NCBI GenBank assembly: GCA_947685225.1
Contig: CANTUV010000062.1
Span: forward strand, 17,752,501-17,816,500
Reading direction: 5' to 3'
Source of the DNA: Garcia nutans
Taxonomy: Eukaryota; Streptophyta; Magnoliopsida; Malpighiales; Euphorbiaceae
Length of the DNA: 64,000 nucleotides
The notes under the pieces are model-generated. The model was given only the letters and a program-made list of their open reading frames with translations. It ran no database searches and was not told the origin of the DNA. Numbering within the stretch: position 1 is the stretch's first letter; every line of letters starts with the position of its first letter. The translations under genes were made by a program, and so were the position numbers. Of the stretch, positions 31,704 to 41,218 are shown piece by piece.

Positions 31704-33668
31704 TTGAAGTACAAGGGTGGAAAATGTATTTTTGATGGAGCGGTAAACAGGAAAGGAACAGGTTTGGGAGTTATACTAGAATCACCTGAAGGGGAACTCA
31801 TCCCTTTAGCCAAAAATTTGAAATTTAGGGCAACCAATAATATGGTGGAGTACGAAGCTTGTATTTTCGGTTTAGAAACCCTAATGATTATAAAGGTGGA
31901 TAAGGTGGAAGTTTATGGCGATTCATTGCTAGTAGTATCCCAAGTAAATGGAGAGTGGGAGTTGAAAGAAGAAAAATTGAAACCATACCACCATTACCTG
32001 ACCATGATGAAGAAGAATTTTAAGGAGTGTAGGTTTATACACCTGTCAAGAGAAGAAAATCAGATGGCTAATGCCCTAGCCACATTGGCTTCGGTATGGG
32101 AAAATCCTGCCAGCTTATTCCTTAAGCCTCTGATCTTGACCAGTTCATCAACTCCTTGCTATGAATATGAGACAATCATGGAAGTTGATACGGACCATGA
32201 TGCATGGTATGATACTATAAGGCAATTTTTGGAGGAAAGAGAATATCCGCCGGGGGCAACAAAGAAAGAGAGAAGAGCCATAAGGAGGTGGTCATTGCAA
32301 TACATCACCTTCCATGGAGAGTTATATCGAAGATGGCCTGATGGAGTGCATTTGAGATGTTTAAGAAAGCCCGAAGTGGAGCGCATTATGTCAGAAATAC
32401 ATGCGGGGAGTTGCGGTTCGCACATGAGTGGTTTGGCCCTAGTTAAGAAGATTATTCGACAAGGTTACTATTGGTTGACCATGGAGAGAGACTGTATTGA
32501 GTTTGTCAAGAAGTGCCAGCAATGTCAGATGTATGGTAACTTGAATCATATGCCTCCGGAAGAACTGCATTCAATGTCTTCACCCTGGCCATTTGCCACC
32601 TGGGGTATCGACATTATAGGAGAAATACATCCGATAGCCTCAAACGGTCACCATTTCATTATAGTAGTAGTTGATTATTTTTCAAAATGGGTCGAAGCAG
32701 AATCCTTCAAGAAGCTGGGTGCAAGTCAAATGGCTAGGTTTATCGAAAAGAATCTCATCTGCAGATATGGGGTCCCGCACAGTGTGATATCAGACAATGG
32801 GGTACAGTTTCAAGGAGCAGTTAAGGATTTATTCTATAAGTATCAAATCCATCATCATCGATCCTCTCCTTATAGACCAAAGGCTAATGGTACCGTGGAA
32901 GCAACAAACAAGATAATTAAGCAAATTCTGTCCAAGATGACCAAGACTTACAGAGATTGGTTGGAAATGCTTTCCTTTGCTTTATGGAGATATAGGACAA
33001 GCGTACAAATACCTACTAGAATGACACCGTTCTCTTTGGTTTATGGGATGGAAGCGGTATTGCCAATTGAAATTGAGATCAAATCACTGAGAGTAGTCTT
33101 GGAAGCTGAATTGCCTGAAATGGAATGGGTAACAAGCAGATACACACAATTAGCTCTACTGGAAGAGAGAAGGTTAAAGGCACTGTGTCATCACCAACTG
33201 TATCAAAAGAAGATAGCTCGGGCCTACAATAGAAGGGTCAAGGTCAGAAAATTCAGAGTTGGGGATTTGGTGTTGAAGCAATGTAAGCCTAATGTATCTG
33301 ATCCAAGAGGGAAGTTCAGACCTAGCTGGGAAGGGCCATATGTCGTGAAACAAGTCATGAGCAATGGTGCGGTGAAGTTATCAGACATGGATGGGAATGA
33401 ATTTAGTGAGCCAGTAAATATTGACAGGTTGAAGAAGTTTATGTATGAAAATAAAAAAAAGAGAGAGCTCGCTAGGTTGAAAACCCAAAAAGGGTGGCCT
33501 AGGCAAAAGTTAGAGCAGTCCGCTAGTTCCGAAAACCCGAAAGGGCGGGCTAGGCAACAATTAGGGCTAATGAGAGAAAATCATCAATTAGAAAAGCTGA
33601 AAGGGCTAATTTGCAACAGGAGTGATCTTGTGTATGCTGGCTTTATGTTTGGTTGTTCCCTAATTTAA
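31704..33668 (+). CDS. Element A archaeal-type RNase H plus integrase (654-codon open block)
   Basis: This is the longest uninterrupted coding block in the window. Residues ~10-135 are a second, archaeal-type RNase H (FDGAVNRKGTGLGVILESPE, ATNNMVEYEACIFGLETL, VEVYGDSLLVVSQVNGEW) with the catalytic D-E-D visible. From ~225 is integrase: the zinc-binding HAGSCGSHMSG...CQQCQ, then the catalytic core with WGIDIIGEI, VISDNGVQFQGAVKDLF and the Glu in NGTVEATNK. A C-terminal domain (VRKFRVGDLVLKQCKP, WEGPYVVKQV) and repeated motifs near the end follow. The nominal start is arbitrary: a one-base gain in the T-run at about 31727 shifts the frame from the preceding block. There is no chromodomain, as expected for Tat. 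Confidence 0.88.
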   Translation: MKYKGGKCIFDGAVNRKGTGLGVILESPEGELIPLAKNLKFRATNNMVEYEACIFGLETLMIIKVDKVEVYGDSLLVVSQVNGEWELKEEKLKPYHHYLTMMKKNFKECRFIHLSREENQMANALATLASVWENPASLFLKPLILTSSSTPCYEYETIMEVDTDHDAWYDTIRQFLEEREYPPGATKKERRAIRRWSLQYITFHGELYRRWPDGVHLRCLRKPEVERIMSEIHAGSCGSHMSGLALVKKIIRQGYYWLTMERDCIEFVKKCQQCQMYGNLNHMPPEELHSMSSPWPFATWGIDIIGEIHPIASNGHHFIIVVVDYFSKWVEAESFKKLGASQMARFIEKNLICRYGVPHSVISDNGVQFQGAVKDLFYKYQIHHHRSSPYRPKANGTVEATNKIIKQILSKMTKTYRDWLEMLSFALWRYRTSVQIPTRMTPFSLVYGMEAVLPIEIEIKSLRVVLEAELPEMEWVTSRYTQLALLEERRLKALCHHQLYQKKIARAYNRRVKVRKFRVGDLVLKQCKPNVSDPRGKFRPSWEGPYVVKQVMSNGAVKLSDMDGNEFSEPVNIDRLKKFMYENKKKRELARLKTQKGWPRQKLEQSASSENPKGRARQQLGLMRENHQLEKLKGLICNRSDLVYAGFMFGCSLI

Positions 33669-33855
33669 TAAAATAGAATTAATTATTAAATTTATTCTAT
33701 GTGCACTGTTATAAGTATTTGACCAGATACGGATGAAATAAATAATCATAATTGCAAAAGGTGATGACAAATTATCAATGGAAAAGAAGCATCTTTTATT
33801 ACTTTAGTTATTTTTCATCCTAACAAAACATTTTCGGAATTGACAAATGTAAAAT
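33669..33855. other. Spacer between element A pol and the antisense exons
   Basis: AT-rich sequence in element A between the end of integrase and the antisense PMD-like frame. Its inverted counterpart in D is 46150-46340. No feature is recognised. Confidence 0.5.
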
Positions 33856-34311
33856 CTATGGCAGTCGATAAGTGTAACGTGCAGGCCAGCTTTGCCTTAA
33901 CCGATCCAAGTAGGCTTCAGTCAAGCAAGGCATGTCTAGGTCAGGAGCAAAGTCAGAATCACGAGGCTCAACTCCATACTGAAGCCCAAGTCGGCGAAGA
34001 TCATAGCATGTACCTTGATGAAGAGCAGCAAGAGGAACGTACATCAAGTATGTCCGTATGGTGATACGAGAAATCTTCCACCAAGGTACCAACCAACGGA
34101 TATTGACTTCAGAGCGTGAGTGGATCCAGTCAACCCAGTCAGCATATGAAGATGCATGATGGAGTAGCTTCCTAGCAGAATGATGATGTGGCAGGTATCT
34201 GGAAAAATCCATGGAGAGAGTATCAAGCAAATAGAGATGCTCCTGAAGCCAAATATGTGAAGAAAGAATAATAAATAAAAAAAAGAGGTCCGCTAAGTTG
34301 AAAACCCACAA
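33856..34311 (-). pseudogene. Antisense PMD-like C-terminal exon in element A
   Basis: On the strand opposite pol, an open frame of about 130 codons follows a candidate splice acceptor. It reads IWLQEHLYLLDT, ARKLLHHASSYADWVDWI, RWLVPWWKISRITIRTYLMY, VPLAALHQGTCYDLRRLGLQ. The pattern VPL...(H)...D-R-G-LQ near the end resembles the C-terminal part of plant mobile domain (PMD) proteins. Element D has the inverted counterpart at 45720-46130, with stops. It lies downstream (in antisense direction) of the coiled-coil exons at 34492-35060. It may be a separate terminal exon or a second antisense gene. Confidence 0.5.
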
Positions 34312-34491
34312 GGCTAGCTTAGGTAAAAATTAGGACAGCTCGCTAGTTTCGAAAACCCGCATGGGCGGACTAGGCAAAAGTTAGAGCGATAAAAAGAAGA
34401 AGAAGAAGAAGAAGGATTACAGTAAAGAGGAAAATTGTATGCTTTTCATTATTGTACAATGTTTTACAATTGCTACAATATTTACATATCA
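34312..34491. repeat. CTAGGCAAAAGTTAG-type repeats and AAG microsatellite in element A
   Basis: Two copies of a roughly 50-bp motif (CGCTAGTTTCGAAAACCCGC then CTAGGCAAAAGTTAG) repeat the one at the very end of pol (33466-33570). A run of AAG units follows (34394-34413). The same motif is inverted in D near 45600-45700 and 46440-46520. Confidence 0.6.
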
Positions 34492-35060
34492 CTAAGAGGG
34501 TGAGGGTGGTGGTAGGTCACCAAATAAAGACTTGAAAAAGTCATCGCCTGTTGGTGGAGGGGGTAAATTACTCATCCCGGGATCATCTGAAGCAGAAGCA
34601 CTAAAATTTATATTGCCTTGGAGTTTTGATTTGTCATGGTCCTCATCAAAAGTAGACGAAAGGATCTCATGGTCATCAGTCTGGGGGCCTCTCGATGAAG
34701 AAGCACCGGGATCCCTCATTCCTTGAAATCGGAAGTCACGGAAAATTTGTTCGGATTGATGATATAAACTTTCAAAATGAGAAGCTTGCTGACGACTTGC
34801 AGCCAACTCTTCTTGAAGTTTCTTATTTTGTCATTCAAGCATCCGCTATGAGCCAAGAGAGAAAAGGTAAGAGCATACATAATCATGCATACATATAGCA
34901 TAAACTTTTATGGAATGAGGAACGTACCAGGTAGTTCACATCGATACCCTGCGGATGAGATGGCGTATCCGACAGGCTAGAATGAGCAAATGAAGGGGCA
35001 GTGAAAAAAGGTCCAGCCTCATGATCAAACGAGCCAACAGCCTGCAACAACCATTAAAGA
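34492..35060 (-). pseudogene. Antisense coiled-coil exons of the PMD-type gene in element A
   Basis: Minus strand: an exon around 35060-34927 (ending ...NYL before a GTACGTTCC donor), an intron of ~70 bp to the acceptor CATAG at about 34854, then a terminal exon. The terminal exon begins RMLE-type sequence and continues ASHFESLYHQSEQIFRDFRF, GMRDPGASSSRGPQTDDHEI and the Pro-rich end LPPPPTGDDFFKSLFGDLPP, stop at about 34492. The exon/intron layout matches fragment E (40712-41135) and element D (44960-45500). A candidate acceptor TTGCAG precedes the first exon (about 35045). Confidence 0.6.
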
Positions 35061-35089
35061 ATCAAAGAAAGAAAAAGCAGTTGCAAGGG

Positions 35090-35375
35090 AAAAATGGTTA
35101 AAGTGCAAAAAACTCCCTTGGAAGATCAAAACAAGGAAAGAAGAGCATGAATCAAGCAAGACACGGCCAAGCCAAATCGAGCTTAGTCGTGTCGCCTCAA
35201 AAGAAATTTTGGCAGAACATGACAAGGGCAGGCAACACGGCCAAGCCATTGGTTGTGTCTCACCTAAAGGACAAAGTCAAGAAGGACCAAGCAAAGAAAG
35301 AAAAGAAACAGTAGGTGACACTGGCAAGTAACACGGCCAAGCCACTGGCCGTGTCACTCCCATCTTCAAAGAATA
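35090..35375. repeat. LTR-B-like hairpin cassette within element A
   Basis: AAAGTGCAAAAAACTCCCTT GGAAGATCAAAAC at about 35099 and GAGCATGAATCAAGCAAGAC followed by ACGGCCAAGCC (35144 onward) match the segment of LTR-B that precedes its hairpin array (compare 3736-3800 and 13449-13530). Two or three GACACGGCC...GGCCGTGTC hairpins follow, to 35369. The cassette lies in what would be an intron of the antisense gene. Confidence 0.75.
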
Positions 35376-35529
35376 AAGAAGACACCAATCTCTAAGGATG
35401 AAGATCCATTTACAAAGGTGAAGACCCCGATTTTCAAGGATGAGGATCCATTCTAAGGGTGAAGAATCACAATGCATAGAACAGCCAGAGCAGTCAGACT
35501 TCTCAACTAATAAAAGGTTAGTCAAATTC

Positions 35530-36212
35530 AATCTCGGGTCCAAGCTCCCAATCTCAGGTCCAAGTACCCAAATCAATTCATGCTCGGGTCCAAGTACCCA
35601 ATCTCGGGTCCAAGTACCCAAATCAAATCAAATCCAATCTTGGGTCCAAGTACCCAATCTCTGGTCCAAGTACCCAAATCAAATCAATTTTGGGTCCAAG
35701 TACCCAATCTTAGGTCCAAGTACCAAAATTCAATCAATCTCGGGTCCAAGTACCCAAATCAAATAAATTTCGGGTTCAAGTACCCAAATCAAATCTAATC
35801 TCGAGTCCAAGTACCCAAATCAAATCCAATTTAGGGTCGAGTATCCAAATCCAGTTAAGATTGAGTATCTAAATCAAGTTTAGGATCGAGTATCCGAACC
35901 CAATTTAGGATCGAGTATCCCAATCCAAATCAAGTTAGGATTGAGTATCCCAATCTAATTTAGGATCGAGTATCTCAATCCAACTTAGGATCAAGTATCC
36001 AAGTCCAGTTAGGATCGAGTATCCCAATCCAATTTAGGATCAAGTATCCAAATCCAGTTAGGATCGAGTATCCCAATCCAGTTTAGAATCCAGTTTAGGA
36101 TGGAGTATCCACATCCAGTTAGGATCAAGTATCCCAATCCAATTTAGGATCGAGTATCTAAATCTAGCTAGGATCGAGTGTCCCAGTCCAGTTTAGGATC
36201 GAGTATCCAAAT
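35530..36212. repeat. Minisatellites in element A: CCAAGTACCC and GGATCGAGTATCC types
   Basis: 35530-35830 is a tandem array built from TCGGGTCCAAGTACCCAA (about 20 bp, with AATCAAATC expansions). 35830-36212 is a second array built from TTAGGATCGAGTATCCCAAT (about 25 bp). Element D has shorter inverted versions (44160-44320 and 44040-44160). The open frames at 35440-35798 merely follow the repeat. Confidence 0.88.
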
Positions 36213-36765
36213 CTCTCGGGTCCAGAACACAAAATTTTCCTTAGGTCTAGAACCTAGAATCTCCCTTGAGTCTAGAACCCAAATTTTTCTTAGGTCCAAA
36301 ACCTAGAATTATCCTTGAGTCCAGAACTCGAACCGGGTCCAGAACCCAAATTTACCTTAGGTCCAGAACCTAGAATCTCCCTTGAGTCCAGAACTCGAAC
36401 CGGGTCCAGAACCTAAATTTTCCTTAGGTTTAGAACCTAGAATTATCCTTGAGTCCAGAACTCAAACCAGGTTCAGAACCCAAATTTTCTTTAGGTCGAG
36501 AACCTAGAATTATCCTTGAGTCCAGAACTTGAACCGGGTCTAGAACCCAAATTTTCCTTAGGTTCAGAACCTAGAATTATCCTTGAGTCCAGGACTCGAA
36601 CCAGGTCCAGAACCCAAATTTTCCTTAGGTCCAGAACCTAGAATTATCCTTGAGTCCAAAACTCGAACTGGGTCCAGAACCCAAATTTTCCTTAGGTCCA
36701 GAACCTAGAATTATCCTTGAGTCCAGAACTCGAACCGGGTCCAGAACCCAAAACCTCAACCATTT
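36213..36765. repeat. 67-bp minisatellite in element A
   Basis: About eight tandem units of ~67 bp. Each contains CCAGAACCCAAATTTTCCTT, AGGTCCAGAACCTAGAATTA and TCCTTGAGTCCAGAACTCGA. Each unit itself contains three variants of GGTCCAGAAC. Element D has the inverted array at about 43500-44035. Confidence 0.9.
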
Positions 36766-36814
36766 CATCAAAAATTAAGTCTTATTGCTTTTCACTCTCT
36801 TTCACTAAGGTTTC

Positions 36815-36837
36815 AGATCATTCAAGCAAGGGCAAAC
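36815..36837 (+). other. Polypurine tract, element A
   Basis: CATTCAAGCAAGGGCAAAC sits directly before the LTR start TGTAGACCC (36838). D has the counterpart GCAGAGGCAAAC (minus strand, 43428-43417). The position and purine bias fit a plus-strand primer. Confidence 0.65.
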
Positions 36838-39095
36838 TGTAGACCCTTAATTTTTGACCCAATCCGGTCCAATATGTTTTATTTAGTCTAAAATGATTTT
36901 TGTTGTCTAATTAGTCCAAAATAATTTTTATTAAATAATTTTTGCTTTAGTATCTAATTTTTATTAATAAAAAATAGAAATAAACAAATAAAAGTAAAAA
37001 AATAAAAATAAAAATAAAAATCGGAGTCAGAAAAATCGACGACAAAAAAATCGTCGGGCGGGCCCGTGGGTATTTCGCCCGCAGGAAATTCCTGCGGGCG
37101 AAATCACTATGCTATTTCGTATGCAGAAATTTTTTGTGTGCCAGCTATTTTGCACGCAGAAATTTTCTGCTGGCGAAATAGCTTACGGGCCCACTCCGTG
37201 CGCACTGCCGTAGAAATCTGCGGCAGAATTTTTTCGCCATCGCATTTTTTCCTACTGCAATTTTTTTCGGCAGCGCAAATTTTCCGACTCAAATTTTTCG
37301 AAACCTAATCCAATTAGGTTTTGGTTTCTTTTTTTTATTAATATTACTTACCTTAACTAATTAAGAATAAACAACCTCAAACCACTATAAATAAGGACCA
37401 AAGGCAATTAATTTGGAGGAGACAAAAATCCAACAGTAACTTGGAAAATTTGAAACCAAATCAAGGAAGGAAAAGAAGCAATTCAATTCAACTTTTCTCT
37501 GGAACAGCAGCATCACGATTTAAGCAATTCAAAGGCAAAAAAAAAGGCTTGTCTTTGAAGCTAGTTCATCCAAGAAGAATTGTTTTTGGAGGAATCATCA
37601 AAAGAAGGTATGTGTTAATTTTTTTTCTTTAATTTTTTTTTTACACAGTAGCTAAAATTATGAAATTTAGGTTTTCTAAATCAAAAAACTTAGAACTTTA
37701 ATTTAGTTTTTCCAAGGTTAAAACACTAATACGTTACTTTATTTTCCAAAAAGACTTAAAATTGTTATTTTTACTTCTTAAAAATCATAAAACTCTAATT
37801 GAACATATTTTTCAACAAAACTAGAATTTAATTCTGTTTCTTTTAAAATTTTAAACTTGGTATTGTTTCTTCCAAAAATCATAAAAGCATCTTTTCTATT
37901 TGTAAAAACTTCAATCCATTTGTTTAAATTCATAAAACCTCATGAAATCATGAAATTGTCTTTTTATACCCTAATTCAACAAATCACCCGAGACCCAAAT
38001 TATAAAACACTAAAACCCTAATTCAACTTCTAAACCTAAAATATTAAACTTTAACTCCTTTAAAACCTTAAACCCTAATTTTTATGAACCCTAATCCTTT
38101 TAAAACATTAAAAAACATAAAAACATAAAAACCTAAATTTTACACAGTAGCTTAGGAACCCAATAACCAAAAATCACAAATTAAAGTATTTTAAAGTGTC
38201 TAAAACCCTAGTTTCATGATATCATCATTCAAACCTTAATTTTGTTAATCAAAAAGTCTTACCAACCATTTAAAACATAAAACCCTATTTTATTTTAATT
38301 CCATAAAAAGTCACAGTAGCCATAATTGGACTTTTATTTGCTTTATTCAATTCCATACTTTATTATGCTTTGATTATTTATTTCTTATGCTTTAATTTAT
38401 TTAATTTCAATACTTTGATTTATTTGATTTATCATGGATGGATGTTTATTTTATATTTTGATTAATACCTTTGAAGAATGATTTATTTATTATGAATGGT
38501 TATTTACTTTTATCAATTTATTTAGACTTCCAAATGTTGTAAGAGGTATGTTTCCACTTGGTGGGTACCTCATTAGTTAAACATCATGTAATTTAATTTA
38601 ATTTTCTATTTTAGAACCTATGTAAAGGGCATGTTTCTACTTTTTGGTGGGTGTCCTATTTAGGCATGTGATGTAAGGACATGTTTCCATCCTTGGATGG
38701 GTGTCCGTTTATTTGCTTTGTTTGGACATTGCTTTGATTTTAATATATTGATACTTTCTTTTAATTATTGTATGTAATATGGAGAATGTTGTTATATTTA
38801 AGAATTTTATAATATTAAGACCTGTAAAGGAGGTCGGTTCCAATGAACCGGGAGTTGTGGGGGTGCTGGACCATTTCTCACCTTCCCCACACGTACCCAA
38901 CTTTTTGAACCGATTAGGGGGTTGGGGATTCCTTAGGAATCGAGTCATCCACCCCTTTCTTTTTCCCGGCCCGTCCGAGTGGCGACTCCATTTTCTCCGG
39001 ACTTAGGTCTGTGTTCTTTAAGGCCCGGAGCCTAAACAGTGTCAAAGTCGCAAGAACCATTCCACCGGGAGTGGGGGCAAAAATCCCCACTCACA
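36838..39095 (+). repeat. LTR-C, 3' LTR of element A (2258 bp)
   Basis: It starts TGTAGACCCTTAATTTTTGACC and ends CCCCACTCACA. The outside flank is TCATT. The LTR-C at 41219-43416 is its inverted relative. It contains TATAAATAAGG (37386), AAACCCTAA-type motifs (37960-38110), the palindrome GATTCCTTAGGAATC (38927-38941) and a PBS-like GTGGCGACTCCA (38979-38990). The small open frames inside recur as LTR sequence. Confidence 0.92.
37386..37395 (+). promoter_or_regulatory. Candidate LTR-C TATA box
   Basis: CACTATAAATAAGGACC is a good plant TATA box, about 550 bp into the LTR. The inverted LTR at 41219-43416 keeps the same TATAAATAAG at 42915-42906 (minus strand). It places U3 at ~550 bp and R/U5 at ~1.7 kb. 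Confidence 0.55.
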
Positions 39096-41218
39096 TCATT
39101 CCATCGCAGTTCCAATCCAAAGAGCAAGGTAATTATTTTTCTTTCTTTTTCTCTTGATTGATTTATATATATATATATTGTTATTATTTGTTATTGTGAA
39201 AAATAAATTAATTTAAGTAGATAGAATAACACGTACTTACCTGGGTCTATGTTAGAATGATCATTGTGTCGTTCATGCCGGAGGATGTATTTATAAAGCT
39301 CGACAATGGTACGATGTAATGCCTTCTCGGGTAAGGCAGATTATCTGAGATTGCGGCTTTGAGCAGTTCATCTTACAATTGCCATCCGAGGAATATCAGA
39401 TAGACAGGAGCGTAGTTCAGGCGCTTGCAGAGCGATGGCTGGATACAACTCACACTTTTCACTTGCCCATTGGGGAGATGACAATTGGTCTGGCCGATTT
39501 TACTGCCATAACTGGCCTTCGATATGATGGTGCTTCGGTTCCTCTGACCAATGAAATTTTAACATTTGAAGAAATTCAGGAATTAATTGGTATGGAACCA
39601 TCATATAAAGGGCCTTTTAAGATAAAAATTGAGACAATTCTTAGTTATTGGATTAACTACGAAGGTCGAGTCGGCAGAGACAGAGCCGAACAGTATGCTC
39701 GAGGATTTTTTTTATATATGCTTGGGTCGACCATCTTAGGCAGCACTGAATTGTCCATTCACTTGTCAATGTTGAGTGCCCTTTCTCATCTCAGAATGGT
39801 AGCATCTTCTGGCTAGGGTGAAGCTGGTCTCGCATGTCTTTACCATGGTCTTGATAAGCTTTGCCGAAACAAGAATTCTTTTATCGGCTTGATGGCGGTT
39901 GTCGAGGTATTCTTTCTTCCACCAATGTCTTTTCTACTCTTTTCTTGCATGAATGTGATATTTATTGTTATTATAGATATGGGCATAAGAACACAACCTC
40001 GTGAGGGTACCCAGCATTTCCCGAGAGAGAATTGGGTATCTGAGATTAAATTACTAGTTGTCCGATCGTGTGGATGTTCCCGGCTCTCATCATGTGCATA
40101 CTCATCACTTTGTGTTGAGCCGCTTAACCTGGGATCAGGTAAAATAACATTAGAATGCTTTAAATTTTATGTGAAAGTTTTACTTACCTTATGTTATCCT
40201 GCAAGTGAATTTGGCCTGGTGGGATCCAGAGGAGCGAGCAAATTGGTCTCCTTTGATGAGGGCTGCATTGTCTTTCCAACATTCTCGCCGAATTATTGCT
40301 GGCCCAGTATCTAGTGGCTGGTTTCTCAGGGAGAGGGTTTATGAATGGTTTCTTGGTCCAGAGCAGTGGAGATTTCCGATGTAAATCCTGAAATATACTT
40401 TAAATATTATGTCGATGCCGGAGGATGCATGGTGGTCGGCCCGGTATGGTTATGATGTCGAGTCATTTCTCCATTTACCGGGTCCATTTTATGCCCGTTT
40501 TATTCAAATAAGACTCTTGAATTTTGATGTATCTCCTATCAGTGTGCGGGAGATTTTTCGATGAAAATGAGGGTAGAGATGAGGAGGAACATCACGGAGA
40601 TGTAGGAGAGTCTGTTCCACATCTCGGGGCCAGTACTTCTCAGGTAAAACTTTTACCACTTTTCCCTTGCAACTGCTTTTACTTTCTTTGATTCCTTAAT
40701 GATTGTTGCAGGTTGTTGGCTTGTTTGATCATAAGGCTGGACCTTCTTTCACTGCCCCTTTGTTTGCTCATTCTAGCCCGCCGGATATGCCATCTCATCT
40801 ACAGGGTATTGATATGAACTACCTGGTACGTTCCTTATTTCATAATAGTTTATGCTATATGTATGCATGATTTTGTATGCTCTTACCTTTTCCTTATTGG
40901 CTCACAGCGGATGCTCGAAGAACAAAATAAGAAACTTCAAGAAGAGTTAGCTGCAAGTCTCCAGCAGACTTCTCATTTTGAAAGTTTATATCATCAATCC
41001 GAACAAAATTTTCGTAACTTTCGATTTCGGGGGATGAGGGATCCCAGCGCTTCTTCATTAAGAGGCCCCCAGACTGATGAACATGAGATCCTTTCGTCTG
41101 CTTCTGATGAAGACCATGATAGATCAAAACTCTAAACCAATAGGGATTTTAGTACTTCTGCTTCGGGTGTTCTCGGGATAATTAATTTGCAGATTTTTGG
41201 TGCTCCCGCTTTGGACAG
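39096..41218 (+). other. Fragment E: remnant of a further PMD-bearing element
   Basis: It lies between the outer ends of two LTR-C copies (39095 and 41219) and is not LTR. Its right part is homologous to the antisense gene region of elements A and D. It is therefore probably part of a third, older Tat element into which A and/or D inserted. It holds the PMD pseudogene (39268-41130). Its last 70 bp diverge from the A and D versions. Confidence 0.6.
39268..41130 (+). pseudogene. Intron-bearing plant mobile domain (PMD) gene remnant
   Basis: The first exon has the PMD N-terminal signature: VVHAGGCIYKARQWYDVM, GFEQFILQLPSEEY, LAERWLDTTHTFHLPIGEMT and LADFTAITGLRYDG. Further PMD-like parts are GEAGLACLYHGLD and EHNLVRVPSISRERIGY, then WWDPEERANWSPLMRAALSF and SGWFLRERVYEWFLG. 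Candidate GT-AG introns are 39907-39976, 40644-40711 and 40826-40907, each joining flanking exons in phase 0; a fourth probably lies around 40138-40203. The last exon is coiled-coil-like (MLEEQNKKLQEELAAS). Stops (TGA near 39350, TAG at 39815, TAA after WA near 39983) make it non-functional. Host PMD proteins act in gene silencing and genome stability; the role of element copies is unknown. Confidence 0.72.

Larger units (their letters stand above)
30083..39095 (+). mobile_element. Element A: 5'-truncated Tat/Ogre-lineage Ty3 element
   Basis: Plus-strand order: RT, RNase H, archaeal-type RNase H, integrase (30083-33668), antisense PMD-like exons (33856-35060), hairpin and minisatellite repeats (35100-36765), polypurine tract, and a complete 3' LTR (36838-39095). 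Gag, protease, PBS and 5' LTR are missing because 30083 is joined to LTR-B. Two RNase H domains in this order are characteristic of the Tat lineage. Element D (41219 to beyond 64000) is a second copy in the opposite orientation. Confidence 0.88.

Noticed and set aside
33840..34064. Plus-strand frame (MTNVKSMAVDKC...) at 33840-34064 and its counterpart at 45868-46146
   Set aside because: The same protein-like sequence occurs in both, but it is the reverse-strand shadow of the antisense PMD-like exon, which has the better homology.
34394..34413. AAG microsatellite as a meaningful repeat
   Set aside because: A short simple repeat typical of plant DNA, mirrored in D as CTT; no further significance seen.
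35440..35798. Ser/Gln-rich repeat protein (SKYPISGPSTQ)
   Set aside because: Produced by the CCAAGTACCC minisatellite; it appears in two frames and on both strands.
36213..36765. CRISPR-like array of regularly spaced repeats
   Set aside because: A contiguous 67-bp minisatellite without unique spacers, in a eukaryotic retrotransposon.
37066..37308. GC-rich stretch in LTR-C with cysteine-containing frames (also 42960-43199)
   Set aside because: It is U3 sequence with runs of GCGGGCGAAAT-type palindromes; the frames are unlike any protein and break in the other copies.
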